This document shows positions 6,533 to 8,639 of a stretch of 8,639 bases of DNA, in pieces. The stretch spans positions 1 to 8,639 of the forward strand of contig JAUYDP010000451.1 in assembly GCA_030691805.1 (NCBI GenBank), in the 5' to 3' direction. The DNA is from Dehalococcoidia bacterium (GTDB lineage: Bacteria > Chloroflexota > Dehalococcoidia > JAUYDP01). The notes under the pieces were generated by a model that was not told the DNA's origin, searched no databases, and saw only the letters and a program-made list of their open reading frames with translations. A program made the position numbers and the translations under genes. The first letter of the stretch is position 1. Every line of letters begins with the position of its first letter.

Positions 6533-6946
6533 ATGCCACGACCAAGATGGAGCCAAGTGCAGGAATTCTGCCGTAAGCAAGGGTACATAGAAACGCGTAC
6601 CGACCATTTTCATTATTTGAAAGTGCTACCGAACCGGAGTACATCGGGAACCATGGTTTCGATGGGTGTGGAGGGGGAGAATGTCCCCCCTGTTATGTGG
6701 CAGCGTATATGGAAAGACCAATTACGCCTCCCATCAGAGGACGAGTTCTGGAAGGGATTGCGGGGCGAGCCGGTTCAATACGCGGCGACCACAGGAGAAA
6801 TACCAACAGAGCCACTCCCCAACTATCTGCAACGTTTCCTGGAGGATACCCTTCACTTCACCGATGCCGAAATGGAAAACCTCATGAGAGACCAAGCGCA
6901 AGACCTGCTTAATGAGTACTATTCGAGAGAGCTTCAGGACGACTGA
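6533..6946 (+). CDS. HicA-like toxin candidate with C-terminal extension
   Basis: The protein has 137 residues. Residues 1-76 resemble the double-stranded-RNA-binding-like fold of HicA mRNA interferases: RWSQVQEFCRKQGYIETR, the TDHFHYLK motif holding the candidate catalytic His25 (GSHhxy in HicA), a beta strand TMVSMGV, then VPPVMWQRIWKDQLRLPSEDEFWKGL. HicA toxins are usually about 60-85 residues; here about 60 more follow, partly acidic and helical (FLEDTLHFTDAEMENLMRDQ), of unknown function. If a true HicA, it would cut mRNA until bound by its antitoxin. The ATG at 6533 lies 4 bp after the antitoxin stop, with AGGGAG directly abutting it, too close for normal initiation, so translation is probably coupled to the upstream gene. 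The order is antitoxin first, as in phd-doc and the reverse of typical hicAB. The similarity is weak, so a different small protein is possible. Confidence 0.55.
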   Translation: MPRPRWSQVQEFCRKQGYIETRTDHFHYLKVLPNRSTSGTMVSMGVEGENVPPVMWQRIWKDQLRLPSEDEFWKGLRGEPVQYAATTGEIPTEPLPNYLQRFLEDTLHFTDAEMENLMRDQAQDLLNEYYSRELQDD

Positions 6947-6983
6947 GATCCTGTCATGATTCTAGTGACGCTGAGTACTATTC
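6913..6983. repeat. 12-bp direct repeat flanking the toxin gene end
   Basis: TGAGTACTATTC occurs at 6913-6924, within the last codons of the toxin gene, and again at 6972-6983, past its stop, 59 bp apart. The core AGTACT is itself palindromic. It could be a local duplication or a recombination scar; nothing else marks a mobile element here. Confidence 0.45.
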
Positions 6984-7090
6984 CATTCCCTGGGCTGAGA
7001 GTGATAAACTGTTCAGCATGAATAGTCGCGTGCCTCCAGACTACGCGATCCAGAATCTTTCGTGCCCCCAACAGTCAAGGCAACGCGTCT

Positions 7091-7105
7091 TGCCGCATCG
7101 CGGCA
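7091..7105. other. Short GC-rich hairpin in the toxin-protease gap
   Basis: TGCCGC-ATC-GCGGCA is a perfect 6-bp stem with a 3-nt loop. It lies just before the protease start and lacks a T-tract, so it is not a clear intrinsic terminator. The rest of 6947-7114 shows no gene and no convincing promoter. Confidence 0.3.
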
Positions 7106-7114
7106 TCGTCGTTC

Positions 7115-8639
7115 ATGGCAACGATTGGCCCCTCAGCCCGGGGCGTCACAGCGTCTGAGCAGGTGCACCCTGTGCAGAGATTGCTGATCCCAATCAAGAC
7201 TTCTCTAAGGCCCCGGCCCTTGCGGCTGTTCGCCCTCATAGCCGGTCTGCTACTCCTCGTGGGCTGCTACGCCACGGCCCGCGCCGAGGGTCCCCCCTTC
7301 GAGCCCGGGGCCATCCTGGTACGATGGGGCACGTCGGGGACCATAAGAACACAAGACTCTACCCTATTGGCCCTGGAAGCCCGGCCCGTCCACAGCATAC
7401 CTCAACTGGGCATCATAAAGCTCCAGGTGCCGCCCGGAACCGAGCAGGCGGCGGCAGCAGCCCTCCGCAGGGCTGGGGCAGAGTCTGCGGGCCTCAACTA
7501 CGTACGCCGGGCCGCCCTGGTCCCCAACGACACCTATTACTCGCAGCAGTGGGCGCTAAGCCAGATCAACGCCTCGTCCGCCTGGGATATCTCTACCGGC
7601 TCTTCAAATATCATTGTAGCCGTCGTGGATACCGGCTTTGACCTGAGCCATCCCGACCAACCGAAAAACCTGATAAGGGGGGCGGACTACGTCTTAGACA
7701 TCAAAGGAAACACCCTGGTAACCGGGGATCCACAAGGGCACGGCACCCACGTGGCTGGCATCGTCGCGGCCAATATGAACAATGGAATAGGCGTAGCCGG
7801 GATAGCCCCCAGCGTCAGCCTGATGTCCATCAGGGTCCTGGATGCGGCGGGCAACGGGAATACCTACTCCACGAGTCTGGGTATAACCTATGCGGTGGAC
7901 CACGGCGCCAAGGTCATTAACCTGAGCCTTTCTGGAGAAGGTGAGTCTGATTCCGAGACAGCAGCCATAAACTACGCTTACAGCAAAGGAGCCCTGGTCG
8001 TCGCGGCCGCAGGAAACGATAAAGAGGAAGGTAACCCCAGGGAGTACCCGGCAGCATCCAAGAACGTGATGGCTGTGGCCGCAACCACCATCAACGATAC
8101 CCACGCTTACTACTCCAATACAGGGGACTATGTTGACGTGGCCGCCCCCGGCGGTGGCCCGGACGATGAAGGCCGCTCTCCAGAACGCATTTGGAGCACG
8201 TGCAACAGATCTCCAGACTTCTATTGCACTAAAGCTGGCACCTCCATGGCCACACCCTATGCTGCGGGCGTGGCGGCCCTGGTCTGGTCCATCAACCCGA
8301 ATCTAACTGTGGACCAGGTCGAGGCGATCCTACGACAGAGCGCTAAGGACCTGGGGACGCCGGGCTGGGATGACACCTTTGGGTACGGCAGGGTAGACGC
8401 TTACCAGGCCGCCGTCCAGGCCCGGGCAACTACCGGCTATGCCGCCCAATACGTCAGCCAGTCCTTCCCCTTTAGCATGACAGTGGGACAGCAGGTCACC
8501 GCCTCGGTACAGCTCAAGAACGTTGGAGGAACGACCTGGCAGCAAGGCACCGTCCGCCTGGGCACCAGCCAGCCAAAAGACCGCTCCAGCTCTTTCTACA
8601 CCCCAGGAAACTGGGTCAGCACCAGCCGCCCGGCGAACC
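7115..8639 (+). CDS. Exported subtilisin-family serine protease with NBR1-like Ig domain (C-terminus cut)
   Basis: The frame is open from 7022 to the window edge; the ATG at 7115 is the only ATG before the signal sequence. It has no clear ribosome site and leaves an unusually long n-region; GTG 7172 or TTG 7181 would give a normal signal peptide. LRLFALIAGLLLLVGCYATARAE (residues about 36-58) is a hydrophobic export signal with a lipobox-like LVGC (Cys51), so it is a lipoprotein or is cut after ATARA. Residues 60-140 look like a Fervidolysin-type propeptide (PGAILVRW, then PNDTYYSQQWALSQI). The catalytic domain has Asp172 (VVDTG), His209 (GHGTHVAG), oxyanion Asn301 (AAGN) and Ser377 (GTSMATPYAAG), the full triad of thermitase-like S8 peptidases. 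From about 442 begins an NBR1-type Ig domain (FPFSMTVGQQVTASVQLKNVGG, TTWQQGTVRLG), common in Chloroflexota surface proteins. It should degrade proteins outside the cell. Confidence 0.92.
   Translation, partial: MATIGPSARGVTASEQVHPVQRLLIPIKTSLRPRPLRLFALIAGLLLLVGCYATARAEGPPFEPGAILVRWGTSGTIRTQDSTLLALEARPVHSIPQLGIIKLQVPPGTEQAAAAALRRAGAESAGLNYVRRAALVPNDTYYSQQWALSQINASSAWDISTGSSNIIVAVVDTGFDLSHPDQPKNLIRGADYVLDIKGNTLVTGDPQGHGTHVAGIVAANMNNGIGVAGIAPSVSLMSIRVLDAAGNGNTYSTSLGITYAVDHGAKVINLSLSGEGESDSETAAINYAYSKGALVVAAAGNDKEEGNPREYPAASKNVMAVAATTINDTHAYYSNTGDYVDVAAPGGGPDDEGRSPERIWSTCNRSPDFYCTKAGTSMATPYAAGVAALVWSINPNLTVDQVEAILRQSAKDLGTPGWDDTFGYGRVDAYQAAVQARATTGYAAQYVSQSFPFSMTVGQQVTASVQLKNVGGTTWQQGTVRLGTSQPKDRSSSFYTPGNWVSTSRPAN

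Noticed and set aside
6981..7010. Promoter for the protease gene (TTCCAT, TGA-TAAACT)
   Set aside because: The -35 matches only two of six bases and the -10 four of six; too weak to report.

Overview
The window looks like a piece of chromosome from an anaerobic, moderately GC-rich bacterium. A nickel-iron carbon monoxide dehydrogenase, a molybdenum hydroxylase with a fused iron-sulfur domain, a DUF512 radical-SAM-type protein and a subtilase followed by an NBR1-like Ig domain together resemble Chloroflexota (Dehalococcoidia- or Anaerolineae-like) from sediment or subsurface. That placement is inference from gene content; no marker gene is present. No tRNA, rRNA, CRISPR array, transposase or phage gene was seen.

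Layout. (1) Positions 1-662, minus strand: the N-terminal 220 residues of a fused [2Fe-2S]/molybdopterin hydroxylase, cut by the window edge. (2) Positions 663-917: a divergent control region. It has a minus-strand extended -10 promoter, a striking pair of 16-bp palindromes that also form a 19-bp inverted repeat, and a plus-strand promoter close to consensus. (3) Positions 918-5907: a tight three-gene operon made of cooS, a DUF512 protein lacking its PDZ domain, and glmS. The gaps are 11 bp and a 13-nt overlap. The DUF512 gene carries a perfect 29-bp palindrome in frame, apparently a dispersed repeat inserted into coding sequence. (4) Positions 5908-6946: a two-gene locus with different codon preference, read as a toxin-antitoxin module. 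The antitoxin seems to join a Phd/YefM-like DNA-binding half to a HicB-like half, the partner is HicA-like with a long C-terminal extension, and two TGTACA hexamers sit on the promoter. (5) Positions 6947-7114: noncoding, with one half of a 12-bp direct repeat and a short hairpin. (6) Positions 7115-8639: an exported subtilisin-family protease with a lipobox-like signal peptide, cut by the right edge just after an Ig-like domain begins.

How the parts relate. CooS interconverts CO and CO2 and would feed low-potential electrons or CO into anaerobic carbon metabolism. The divergent Mo enzyme is another oxidoreductase and may share control with cooS through the intergenic palindromes. GlmS is a housekeeping enzyme that makes glucosamine-6-phosphate for the cell envelope; it seems to depend on the cooS promoter or on one not visible here. 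No convincing intrinsic terminator was found after glmS, the toxin gene or elsewhere.

The likeliest novel item is the chimeric antitoxin with its HicA-like partner and YefM-type operator. Next is the in-frame palindrome insertion in the DUF512 gene.
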